Below are positions 15,538 to 23,698 of a DNA stretch of 64,000 nt, one piece after another. Source of the DNA: Streptomyces sp. 135 (lineage in GTDB: Bacteria > Actinomycetota > Actinomycetes > Streptomycetales > Streptomycetaceae); NCBI RefSeq assembly GCF_020026305.1, contig NZ_CP075691.1, positions 7,867,415 through 7,931,414 on the forward strand. The letters are read 5' to 3'. The notes beneath the pieces are model-generated. The model saw nothing but the letters and a program-made list of their open reading frames with translations, did not search any database and had not been told where the DNA came from. The translations under genes were made by a program, and so were the position numbers. Position 1 is the stretch's first letter. Each line of letters begins with the position of its first letter.

Positions 15538-16428
15538 TCAGCAGCTCAGGTTCGCGCCGGTCGTGGTGCCGAGGATCTGTGTGAACGCCTTGTACTTGTC
15601 GATGCGGCTCTGGACCTGGGCGGGGTTGCCGCCGTTGCACTCCAGGGTGCCGTTGATCGCGCGGATGGTCTCACCGAAACCGGCGCCGTTGACCATCGCG
15701 TTGTGCGGGGTCATGGTGCCCGGGCCGCTCTGGGTGTTCCAGTACCAAAGGCCCGTCTGCCAGGCGATGGCCGGGTTCTGCTCCACCAGGTAAGGGTTGT
15801 TGAGCAGGTCGATGCCGAGCGCGTCGCCCGCCGCCTTGTAGTTGAAGTTCCAGCTCAGCTGGATCGGGCCGCGGCCGTAGTAGGCGGCCTGTCCGGCGGG
15901 GCAGCCGTAGGGCTGGGTCTTGTCGCAGTAGTGGGGGTAGTTGTTCTGGTTCTGCTCGACGACGTGGACCAGGCCGCCCGTCTCGTGGCTGACGTTGGCG
16001 AGGAACGCCGCGGCCTCCTGGCGCTTGACGGTGTCGCTGCCGGTGTTCGCGAAGCCCGGGTAGGCCTTGAGCGCGTCGGTCAGGCCCTTGTACGTGTAGA
16101 ACGAATTCCGGTTCGGGAACATCTGGTTGAACTGGGCCTCGCTGACGACGAAGCCGGACGGGTCGGGGTTGCCCGGACCCGTGCCGCCACCGCAGGTGCC
16201 CTGGTCCGCCCAGACGTCGGAGCGGCCCGGTGTCTCGTTCTGGGTCCACCACTTGGCGGTCCAGTTGTGTCCGTTGTACGAGGCGGACTTGCCGCCGGTG
16301 TAGACGGTCGAGGAGCTCCAGGGCGAGGCGCACTCGGCGGCGGACGCCGTGGTAGCGGCCGGGCCCAGGACGATCAGCGCGCCGACCGCCGCCAGTGCGG
16401 CCGCGAGGCTGGTGAGGCGTTTGAGCAT
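15538..16428 (-). CDS. Secreted GH19 chitinase with N-terminal chitin-binding module
   Basis: 296-aa exo-enzyme. Residues 1-31 are a Sec signal peptide (MLKRLTSLAAALAAVGALIVL...AAECA). Residues about 32-78 are a type-3 chitin-binding module (STVYTGGKSASYNGHNWTAKWWTQNETPG with its exposed Trp pair), followed by a short GGGTGPGNPDP linker and the GH19 catalytic domain. The catalytic acid lies in ANVSHETGG, and the substrate cleft segment is YYGRGPIQLSWNFNY. It degrades chitin outside the cell. DasR-type boxes sit upstream, so N-acetylglucosamine-responsive control is expected. Confidence 0.93.
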   Translation of the reverse strand: MLKRLTSLAAALAAVGALIVLGPAATTASAAECASPWSSSTVYTGGKSASYNGHNWTAKWWTQNETPGRSDVWADQGTCGGGTGPGNPDPSGFVVSEAQFNQMFPNRNSFYTYKGLTDALKAYPGFANTGSDTVKRQEAAAFLANVSHETGGLVHVVEQNQNNYPHYCDKTQPYGCPAGQAAYYGRGPIQLSWNFNYKAAGDALGIDLLNNPYLVEQNPAIAWQTGLWYWNTQSGPGTMTPHNAMVNGAGFGETIRAINGTLECNGGNPAQVQSRIDKYKAFTQILGTTTGANLSC

Positions 16429-16502
16429 GCGACATCTCCTAACGGGCGGGGCGGGGGATGGGCCCGCGCCGCCATGGGGGATGTCGGTGACTCAAGCGAA
16501 AA

Positions 16503-16530
16503 TGGTCTGAACCTGTCAAGGTCTAGACCA
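16503..16530 (-). promoter_or_regulatory. Chitinase promoter with DasR-type boxes
   Basis: On the minus strand TGGTCTAGACCT (16530-16519) is followed by AGGTTCAGACCA (16514-16503). These resemble the 12-bp repeats of Streptomyces chitinase promoters and the DasR element core TGGTCTAGACCA. A consensus -35 TTGACA (16519-16514) starts on the last base of the first box, so a bound repressor would occlude RNA polymerase. Confidence 0.65.
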
Positions 16531-16682
16531 GGTTGGGAAGGTAAAACCTCGAACGAATCCCTGCCGTGCCCGCTAGGGAACCGGCACTACGTGGGCATCG
16601 GCCAAGGCGGGCTCGGGCAGGATGCATCCGGTGCGTGCGCTTTTCTCTCTGCGCACCATGTCGGTTCGAGAAGGGTGCGGCG

Positions 16683-17540
16683 ATGACGGATACGGCCCCC
16701 GGGCGGCTCGCGATCTCACGGGCGACGCTCGACGACTGGCGTGTGGTGACCGGGTGGGCGGCGGACGAGGGCTGGAACCCGGGACTCGGCGACGCCCCCT
16801 CGTTCTTCGCGCAGGACCCCGAAGGGTTCTTCGTGGGACGCCTCGACGGCGAGCCCGTCTCCGCGGTCTCCGTCGTCAACTACGGGCGGGACTACGCGTT
16901 CCTCGGCTTCTACCTCGTCCGCCCCGACCAGCGAGGCCGCGGCTTCGGCCTCGCCACGTGGCAGGCCGGCCTCGCGCACGCCGACGGCCGGACGGTGGGC
17001 CTGGACGGTGTCCCCGGCCAGCAGGACAACTACCGCCGCTCCGGCTTCGCCCGGGAATACGGCACGCTGCGCTACATCGGCCCGCTGTCGGCGGTGGGGG
17101 CGCCCGACCGGCACGTACGCCCCGTCGAGGCGGCGGGCCTGCGGGCGCTTCTCGCGTACGACGGAGCGTGCCTGCCCGCCGACCGGCCGCGCTTCTTGGA
17201 GTCCTGGCTCGCCGCCCCCGGCCACCGCGCCCTCGCCCGCATCGTCGACGGCAGGCTGACGGGGTACGGCGTGCTGCGGCCGGGCCGCGACGCCCTGCGC
17301 GTCGGGCCGCTGTTCGCGGACACCCGCGCCGACGCCGAGGCGCTCCTGGACGCGCTGGTCGCCGAGGCGGACGGCGGACCGGTCGCGATGGACGTGCCCG
17401 AGTCCAACGCCGAGGCCGTCGCGCTGGCCGAGGCACGCGGCATGAAGCCGACCTTCGACACGGCCCGTATGTACACCGGGCCCATCAGGGAGTTCGCGCA
17501 GGAGCGGGTCTTCGGGGTCACCACGCTCGAACTGGGCTAG
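16683..17540 (+). CDS. GNAT family N-acetyltransferase
   Basis: 285 aa. The N-terminal half (residues about 8-140) is a GNAT acetyl-CoA-binding fold: AVSVVNYGRDYAFLGFYLVRPDQRGRGFGLATWQAGL contains the pyrophosphate-binding loop RGRGFG. The C-terminal half (residues about 145-275) is a second, GNAT-like domain seen in the two-domain members. The ATG at 16683 follows GAAGGG at 8-13 nt. The substrate is unknown. It ends at a very strong shared terminator. Confidence 0.85.
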   Translation: MTDTAPGRLAISRATLDDWRVVTGWAADEGWNPGLGDAPSFFAQDPEGFFVGRLDGEPVSAVSVVNYGRDYAFLGFYLVRPDQRGRGFGLATWQAGLAHADGRTVGLDGVPGQQDNYRRSGFAREYGTLRYIGPLSAVGAPDRHVRPVEAAGLRALLAYDGACLPADRPRFLESWLAAPGHRALARIVDGRLTGYGVLRPGRDALRVGPLFADTRADAEALLDALVAEADGGPVAMDVPESNAEAVALAEARGMKPTFDTARMYTGPIREFAQERVFGVTTLELG

Positions 17541-17563
17541 CGGCCCTGGGGCCGCGGCCGCTC

Positions 17564-17626
17564 ATGAACGCTTGAGCGCCACGGGCCGGGCGTGTATGCC
17601 CTGGCCCGTGGCGCTCAGGCGTTCAT
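17564..17626. terminator. Very long bidirectional hairpin terminator
   Basis: Arms of 24 nt (17564-17587 and 17603-17626) pair with a single mismatch. The inner 15 bp, TGAGCGCCACGGGCC with its complement, are perfect, around a 15-nt loop. It lies between the convergent GNAT and antitoxin-like genes and should stop both transcripts. Confidence 0.8.
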
Positions 17627-17662
17627 ATCGGTCGCAGCCGCTTCAGGCGGCGGCCGCGCGCG

Positions 17663-17854
17663 TCACTGCCGCGGAGGCTCGTGGCCCTGATCCCCGCCGA
17701 ACTGTCCCCTGAGCTTCTCCTGAGCCGTGTCGACCTGACCCTGGTACTTGCCCTGGGTCTTGCCGTCGACGAAGTCGCCGGCCTTGTCGATGCCCTGGCC
17801 GGCCTTGTCCTCGTGACCCTTGAGCATCTGCTTGAGCTTGTCCATCACAGACAT
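17663..17854 (-). CDS. MT0933-like antitoxin / small helical protein
   Basis: 63-aa charged helical protein: MSVMDKLKQMLKGHEDKAGQGIDKAGDFVDGKTQGKYQGQVDTA matches the MT0933/Rv0909 antitoxin family pattern (KLK...D...GIDKAGDxVDxKTxGKYxxQVDxAQ). No toxin gene is next to it: the neighbours are a GNAT gene (convergent) and a GH3 glucosidase. Streptomyces have many such orphans, so an antitoxin role here is doubtful and a CsbD-like stress role is possible. Confidence 0.75.
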   Translation of the reverse strand: MSVMDKLKQMLKGHEDKAGQGIDKAGDFVDGKTQGKYQGQVDTAQEKLRGQFGGDQGHEPPRQ

Positions 17855-17945
17855 CGTCGGCCTCCTAGGTGTGAGCCGTTCTTCTCAGCATGGAGGCTCG
17901 TCCGGCTCACCGCATCTCGCCCCCATCGGGTGCTCGTCTTCTCCG

Positions 17946-20261
17946 TCAGGTGATCGTCAGCCTCCGCCTGGCCGTGGCCCGCGAGCTGCTGCCCACGTAG
18001 AGATCGACCGCGCCCTCCTCGACGCGGAACTCCCCGTCCGGCGCGTTCGTCCAGAAGCCGAGGTCGTCGGCGCTGATCCGGAAGCGGACCGTCCGGGACT
18101 CGCCGGGCCCCAGCGTCACCCGCCGGAAGCCGCGCAGCCTGCGTACCGGCTGGGTGATGCTCGCGGTGACGTCATGGACGTACAGCTGGACGACCTCGTC
18201 GCCCGCCCGGTCCCCGGTGTTGGTGACGGCCACCGAGACCTCCAGGGTGTCGCCCCGGCGCAGCGCGTGCGCCGCGATCCGGTCGCGGCTCAGCTTCGGC
18301 TCGCCGGTCTCGAACGTCGTGTAGCTCAGGCCGTGGCCGAACGGGAACTGCGGGTCCGGGGGCAGGTCCAGGTACTTCGACGAGTACTTGTTGTCCGCGT
18401 CGTAGGGGCGGCCCGTCGACTCGTGGTTGTAGTGGACCGGGATCTGGCCGACCGCGCGCGGGAACGACACGGGCAGCTTGCCGCCGGGCACGACCTTGCC
18501 GAACAGCACGTCGGCGATGGCGTTCCCCGCCTCAAGGCCCGGATGCCAGGCCTCCAGGACGGCGGGGGCCGAGTCCAGCCAGCCGCCCATGGTCAGCGGG
18601 CGGCCGTTGACGAGGACGACCACGAACGGCTTCCCCGTCGCGGCGACGGCCGCCACCAGCTTCCCCTGCCCGCCGGGCAGACCGATGTCGCCGCGCGCCG
18701 CCGCCTCGCCACTCATCGCGGGCGGCTCCCCGACCACCACCACCGTCACCTCGGCGGCCCCCGCCGCGGCCACCGCCTTCCCCATGCCACCGGTGTCCTC
18801 GCCCCCGGGACCCACACCTCGGGCGTACGTCACCTTCGCGCCCGGAGCCGCGCGCCGGACGGCGCCCAGGACCTTCACCGAGGGGTACTTCTTCACGGCC
18901 GCCGGAAAGGACCAGGTGCCGAGGAGGTCGTCGGAGTCGCCGAACGGGCCGACGACCGCGATGGACCGGACGGACGGCTTCAGGGGCAGCACCTTCTGCT
19001 TGCTCTTCGCGTGCTCCTCGTTCTTCAGGAGGACCATCGAGCGCGCGGCGGTCTCGCGAGCCGCCTCGCGCGCGGCGGCGGTCGGCCCGTCGACGGCGTC
19101 GCCCTCGTCGACGTACGGATCGTCGAAGAGCCCGAGGTCGAACTTGAGGCGCAGGATGCGGGCGACCGCGTCGTCGAGCCGGTCCCCGCTGATCTTCCCC
19201 TCGCGCAGCAGCTTCTTGCCGTACGTGAGCAGGTGCGTGCTGGTCATCTCCATGTCGACGCCCGCGTTGAGGGCGAGGCGGGCCGCCGCCGCGCCGTCCT
19301 CGGCGAAGCCGTGCGGGATCAGCTCCTGGACACCGCTCCAGTCACTGACGACGACACCGTCGAAGCCCCACTCCTTCTTCAGGATGTCGGTCAGCGTGTG
19401 GGAGTTGCCGTGCGCCGGGACGCCGCTGATGGTGTTGAAGGAGGCCATCACCGTCGCCGCACCGGCCTCCAGCGCCGCCTTGAACGGCGGCAGGTAGAGA
19501 TTGCGCAGGCGCGACTCCGAGACGTCCACGGTGTTGTAGTCGCGCCCGCCCTCCGCGCCGCCGTAGGCGACGAAGTGCTTGGCGCAGGCGGCGACGCGGT
19601 CCTTCGCGCCGTACGCCGCCGAGCCGTCCGAGCCGTCTTCGCCCCGCTCGCCCTGGTAGCCCGCCACCTTCGCCGCGGCGAACGCCGCCGTCAGATACGG
19701 GTCCTCGCCGTTGCCCTCGGCGATACGGCCCCAGCGCGGCTCGTGGGTCACGTCCATCATCGGCGAGAACGTCCAGTGCACGCCGTTCGAACGTGCCTCC
19801 TTCGCCGAGACCTCGCCGTCCTTCCGCGCCACTTCCGGGTCGAAGCTCGCTGCCTGCGCCAGCGGGATCGGGAACGTCGTCCAGAAGCCGTGGATGACGT
19901 CGAGCCCGAACACCAGCGGGATCCCGAGCCGGGACTCCTCGACGGCGATGCGCTGGAGGGCGTTGGTGGCCTTCGCGCCGAAGATGCTCAGGACGGACCC
20001 GAGCCGGCCCGCGCGCGCCGCGTCCTCGGCCTTCCTGACGGCCTCGGACGCGCCGCCGCCGGGGCCCGTGTCCCAGCCCCACGGCAGCTGCTGGAGCTGC
20101 CCCAGTTTCTCTTCGACAGTCATACGGTCCAGCAGCCGCCGGACGCGAGGGTCGTGCGGGTCGGCGGCCGCCCCCGCTGCTCCGGCGGCGCCCACCGCGC
20201 CTCCCGTGGCCGCCGTAGCGCCGATCGCGGACAGCAGAGTACGCCTTCGTACATCACGCAT
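17946..20261 (-). CDS. Tat-exported GH3 beta-glucosidase (BglX-like)
   Basis: 771 aa. The Tat signal is RRRTLLSAIGATAATGGAVG (twin Arg plus hydrophobic stretch and an Ala-rich cleavage region). GH3 N-terminal barrel: residues about 40-370, with substrate Asp in FGLDVIHGF and the nucleophile Asp in GVVVSDWSG (about residue 305). The C-terminal alpha/beta domain is at about 400-600 and a fibronectin-III-like domain ends the protein (LEVSVAVTNTGDRAGDEVVQLYV). It hydrolyses beta-glucosides, probably cello-oligosaccharides, outside the membrane. A clear promoter and operator precede it. Confidence 0.93.
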   Translation of the reverse strand: MRDVRRRTLLSAIGATAATGGAVGAAGAAGAAADPHDPRVRRLLDRMTVEEKLGQLQQLPWGWDTGPGGGASEAVRKAEDAARAGRLGSVLSIFGAKATNALQRIAVEESRLGIPLVFGLDVIHGFWTTFPIPLAQAASFDPEVARKDGEVSAKEARSNGVHWTFSPMMDVTHEPRWGRIAEGNGEDPYLTAAFAAAKVAGYQGERGEDGSDGSAAYGAKDRVAACAKHFVAYGGAEGGRDYNTVDVSESRLRNLYLPPFKAALEAGAATVMASFNTISGVPAHGNSHTLTDILKKEWGFDGVVVSDWSGVQELIPHGFAEDGAAAARLALNAGVDMEMTSTHLLTYGKKLLREGKISGDRLDDAVARILRLKFDLGLFDDPYVDEGDAVDGPTAAAREAARETAARSMVLLKNEEHAKSKQKVLPLKPSVRSIAVVGPFGDSDDLLGTWSFPAAVKKYPSVKVLGAVRRAAPGAKVTYARGVGPGGEDTGGMGKAVAAAGAAEVTVVVVGEPPAMSGEAAARGDIGLPGGQGKLVAAVAATGKPFVVVLVNGRPLTMGGWLDSAPAVLEAWHPGLEAGNAIADVLFGKVVPGGKLPVSFPRAVGQIPVHYNHESTGRPYDADNKYSSKYLDLPPDPQFPFGHGLSYTTFETGEPKLSRDRIAAHALRRGDTLEVSVAVTNTGDRAGDEVVQLYVHDVTASITQPVRRLRGFRRVTLGPGESRTVRFRISADDLGFWTNAPDGEFRVEEGAVDLYVGSSSRATARRRLTIT

Positions 20262-20292
20262 GCGTTCGCCTTCTCACCTCGGGGCGGGGGTT

Positions 20293-20352
20293 AACTTCTG
20301 TGGTGGCCACAAGAGTTGAAGCGAAAGTACGTTCCTGATACACGCGGGTCAA
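20293..20352 (-). promoter_or_regulatory. Promoter and operator of the GH3 glucosidase gene
   Basis: Minus-strand -35 TTGACC (20352-20347), 17-bp spacer, -10 TACTTT (20329-20324). An imperfect 25-bp palindrome (20293-20317; arms AACTTCTGTGG and CCACAAGAGTT around TGG) begins at the expected transcription start. This is the usual place for a LacI-type sugar-responsive repressor. It does not match the CebR box I know. Confidence 0.5.
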
Positions 20353-20402
20353 CAGACGCGGCAGGGGCGGAAGCCACGAGATCCACGCGGGCGGGTGAAC
20401 CC

Positions 20403-20440
20403 TTGACCTCAAGTTTGGTCGAGGTCTTAACGTTCTCCTC
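20403..20440 (+). promoter_or_regulatory. SoxR/MerR-type promoter, leaderless, for the ABC exporter
   Basis: -35 TTGACC (20403-20408) and -10 TAACGT (20428-20433) are 19 bp apart, the over-long spacing used by MerR-family activators. The spacer carries the palindrome GACCTC...GAGGTC (20405-20426), and TTGACCTCAAGTT closely matches known SoxR boxes. Transcription should start at about the ATG (20441), which has no ribosome site, so the mRNA is probably leaderless. Confidence 0.65.
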
Positions 20441-22348
20441 ATGAGCATGGAAGTCACCGCCTGGAGTCAGCTGCACAGCGTCATGAACGCACAGCAGGAC
20501 CGCCGCCCCTTCGCCCGCGCCACACTGCGCCGCATCGGCGCCTTCGCGCGGCCCCACCGCCGCCGTATCTGGTACTTCGTGCTGCTGAGCGTCATCACCG
20601 CGCTCCTGGCCGTGGCCACACCCGTCCTGGCCGGCGGAGTCGTCAACGCCATCGTCTCCGACGCCGACTCCTCGACCGTCGTGCGCTACGCCCTGCTGAT
20701 CGCCGCCATCGCGCTCGCCGAGGCCGGCCTCGGCCTGCTGAGCCGCTGGCTTTCGGCGAACCTCGGGGAAGGCCTCATCCTCGACCTGCGCACCGCCGTC
20801 TTCGACCACGTCCAGCGCATGCCCGTCGCCTTCTTCACCCGCACCCGCACGGGCGCGCTGGTCAGCCGCCTGAACAACGACGTGATCGGCGCCCAGCGCG
20901 CCTTCAGCAACACGCTCTCCGGAGTCGTCGGCAACATCGTCACGCTGCTGCTCACACTCGCCGTCATGCTCACCCTCTCGTGGCAGATCACGCTGCTCGC
21001 GCTGGTGCTGCTGCCGGTGTTCGTCGTGCCCGCCCGCCGCATGGGGGCCCGCATGGCCAAGCTCCAGCGGGAGGCCGCGCACCACAACGCCGCCATGGGC
21101 ACCCGGATGACCGAGCGCTTCTCGGCGCCCGGTGCCACCCTGATCAAGCTCTTCGGCAGGCCCGGCGACGAGTCCGCCGAGTTCGCCGCGCGGGCCCGCC
21201 GGGTGCGTGACATCGGCGTACGTACCGCCATGGCGCAGTCCGCGTTCATCACCGCGCTCACGCTGGTCTCAGCCCTCGCCCTCGCGCTCGTCTACGGCCT
21301 CGGCGGGTACTTCGCGCTGGAGGGCACCCTGGAGGCCGGTGCCATCGTCTCGCTCGCCCTGCTCCTGACCCGGCTGTACGCGCCGCTGACGTCCCTGGCC
21401 GGAGCGCGCGTCGAGGTGATGAGCGCGCTCGTCAGCTTCGAGCGGGTCTTCGAGGTCCTCGACCTGAAGCCGCTCATCGAGGAGAAGCCGGACGCCGTAC
21501 CGGTCCCCGACGGGCCCGTGGCCGTCGAGTTCGACGACGTCCGCTTCGCCTACCCGGCGGCCGACAAGGTCTCCCTCGCCTCCCTCGAAGAGGTCGCCGC
21601 ACTCGACACCCGCGGCGGCGACGAGGTCCTGCACGGACTGTCGTTCCGCGCCGAGCCCGGCCAGACCGTCGCCCTCGTCGGCTCCTCCGGAGCGGGCAAG
21701 TCGACCATCGCCCAACTGCTGCCGCGGCTGTACGACGCCGACGAGGGGACCGTGCGGATCGGCGGCGTCGACGTACGGGACCTGTCCGCCGCGTCCATGC
21801 GGGCCACTCTCGGCATGGTCACCCAGGACGGCCACCTCTTCCACGAGTCCGTCCGCGACAACCTGCTCCTCGCCCGGCCCGGCGCGAGCGAGGACGAACT
21901 GTGGGACGTGCTGCGCCGCGCCCGGCTCGAAGACCTCGTGCGCTCCCTGCCCGACGGCCTGGACACGGTGGTCGGCGAGCGCGGCTACCGGCTCTCCGGC
22001 GGCGAGCGGCAGCGGATGACCATCGCGCGACTGCTCCTCGCCCGCCAGCGGGTCGTCATCCTCGACGAGGCGACGGCCCACCTCGACAACACCTCCGAGG
22101 CCGCCGTCCAGGAGGCCCTCGCCGAGGCCCTCGCGGGACGCACCGCCGTGGTGATCGCCCACCGCCTGTCGACCGTGCGCTCCGCCGACCTCATCCTCGT
22201 CGTCGAGGCGGGCCGGATCGTGGAGCGCGGCACGCACGACGAACTGCTCGCGATGGACGGGCGGTACGCCGAGCTCTACCGGACGCAGTTCGCCAAGGGG
22301 ACGGAAGGGACGGCCGAGGTGGAGTCCACGGACGCGGCCGCGGTCTGA
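20441..22348 (+). CDS. ABC half-transporter (MsbA/LmrA-type exporter)
   Basis: 635 aa with a six-helix membrane domain (residues about 35-335) fused to an ATPase domain (about 355-620). Walker A is ALVGSSGAGKST (about residue 415), signature RLSGGERQR (about 517), Walker B VVILDEATAHLD, and the H-loop VVIAHRLS. It should act as a homodimer exporting a lipophilic compound. Its promoter has MerR/SoxR architecture, so expression is probably induced by redox-active compounds. An ABC exporter belongs to the S. coelicolor SoxR regulon as I recall; orthology is not tested. No soxR lies in the window. Confidence 0.92.
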   Translation: MSMEVTAWSQLHSVMNAQQDRRPFARATLRRIGAFARPHRRRIWYFVLLSVITALLAVATPVLAGGVVNAIVSDADSSTVVRYALLIAAIALAEAGLGLLSRWLSANLGEGLILDLRTAVFDHVQRMPVAFFTRTRTGALVSRLNNDVIGAQRAFSNTLSGVVGNIVTLLLTLAVMLTLSWQITLLALVLLPVFVVPARRMGARMAKLQREAAHHNAAMGTRMTERFSAPGATLIKLFGRPGDESAEFAARARRVRDIGVRTAMAQSAFITALTLVSALALALVYGLGGYFALEGTLEAGAIVSLALLLTRLYAPLTSLAGARVEVMSALVSFERVFEVLDLKPLIEEKPDAVPVPDGPVAVEFDDVRFAYPAADKVSLASLEEVAALDTRGGDEVLHGLSFRAEPGQTVALVGSSGAGKSTIAQLLPRLYDADEGTVRIGGVDVRDLSAASMRATLGMVTQDGHLFHESVRDNLLLARPGASEDELWDVLRRARLEDLVRSLPDGLDTVVGERGYRLSGGERQRMTIARLLLARQRVVILDEATAHLDNTSEAAVQEALAEALAGRTAVVIAHRLSTVRSADLILVVEAGRIVERGTHDELLAMDGRYAELYRTQFAKGTEGTAEVESTDAAAV

Positions 22349-22429
22349 GGCGTCGTCCGTGGCCGGACGTCCACCAGGAGTTCATCGATTCCCCACCAAC
22401 CTCACGCCCCGCCGTGAGAGAAACCCCCC

Positions 22430-23643
22430 ATGTGCGACGACGAGTTGATACCGCCGAGCGCGGACATGACGGAGGAGCAGTGGCTGCGGGCGGACCCGGC
22501 CCTCGCCGAAGGACCGGTGGGGGAGCGGGTCCGCGCCATGTGCGCGCCCCGGCGGCGGGCCGTCCTCGGCGGCGTGGTCGCGGGGCCGCGGCGCTGACGG
22601 TCCTGCCGGGCGGCGGGACGCGGGCCGCCGCGGCCGCACGCGACGGGAAGTTCCCGCTGCCGACCGCGCCGAACCGGTCCGGGGAGTACGCGGTGCTCCT
22701 CACCGGCGACGCCGGCACCGGTGAGGAGGCGCAGCACGCGGTGGCCGCCGCGGCGCGTGCGGTCTGCCGCGCCGAAGGGGTCTCTCTGGCGGTCGGCCTC
22801 GGCGACAACATCTACGAGAACGGCCCCGAGTCCGACCACGACTCGGAGTTCCGCACCAAGTTCGAGGAGCCCAACTCGGGACTGGACTTCCCGTGGTTGA
22901 TGGCCCTCGGCAACCACGACTGCTCGGGGCTGATCCCGGGCAGCGGCGGCGACCCCTCGCGCGGCGACCGCGAGGTCTCGTACGCCAAGGGGTCGCCCCG
23001 CTGGTACATGCCGAGCCGCTACTACAACGTCGCGCTGCCCTCGGCCGACGGGGGCGATCCGCTGGTGGAGTTCTTCGCCATCGACACCAACCCCGTCTCC
23101 TCCTACGTCGCCCAACTCGACCCGCGTTACCGGTGGGACGGCCCCTACATGCGCGAGCAGTGCCGGTGGCTGGACGGCGCGCTCAAGGCGTCGCGGGCGC
23201 GCTGGAAGATCGTCCTCGGTCACCACCCCTACCTCAACAACGGCAAGCACGGCAGCGCCGGTTCGTACGACGGCTTCGTGATCGGCCACTACACCAGCGG
23301 CATCCACCTCAAGGAGCTGTACGAGGAGGTGGTGTGCGGCCGCGCCGACCTGATCCTGTCCGGGCACGACCACACGCTCCAGATCCTGGAGCCCACCACC
23401 CGCACCGGCGGCACGCGGCAGATCGTGTGCGGGGCCGCGGGCAAGGCCGGTGACGGCAGAGCCCATTTCGGCCACCCGGCGACCTGGCAGAACTTCTCCG
23501 ACCACGGCTTCATGGTGCTGAAGGTGTCAGGGCGGGCGATGACCGTGGACGCGTATACGGTCGATGTCGCCACCCGCACGGCCCGCCTCGCCCGAAGCGT
23601 CCGCACGAAGAGCCCTGTCCGGTCGGCGGCCGCCCTTATGTGA
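22430..23643 (+). pseudogene. Tat-exported metallophosphoesterase, one-base frameshift
   Basis: The ATG at 22430 opens a frame reading MCDDELIPPSADMTEEQWLR... to RRRAVLGGVVA, a Tat-like signal, and then hits a stop (22596-22598). The metallophosphoesterase domain continues in the neighbouring frame from AAALTVLPGGGTRA. It has LLTGDAGTG, GLGDNIYENG, MALGNHDC, VLGHHPY, and LSGHDHTLQ, the complete metal-ligand set. Adding one G in the GGGG run at 22582-22585 restores a continuous protein of about 404 aa. No start codon near the domain could replace the lost end. It is either a sequencing error or a recent inactivation. Confidence 0.7.
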
Positions 23644-23698
23644 GGGCGGTCTTACGTGAGGGTCGTCTTATGCGGGGGTCGTCTCACGTGAGGCTGAT
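23635..23698. repeat. Four tandem copies of a 16-bp unit spanning two stop codons
   Basis: Units at 23635-23650, 23651-23666, 23667-23682 and 23683-23698 follow the pattern CTTAYGTGAGGGTCGT with 1-5 changes each. The first contains the phosphoesterase stop and the last contains the convergent dehydrogenase stop. The array makes up the whole 40-bp gap. Confidence 0.8.

Noticed and set aside
17663..17854. A toxin-antitoxin system around the MT0933-like gene
   Set aside because: No toxin-like gene adjoins it; both neighbours have clear unrelated functions.
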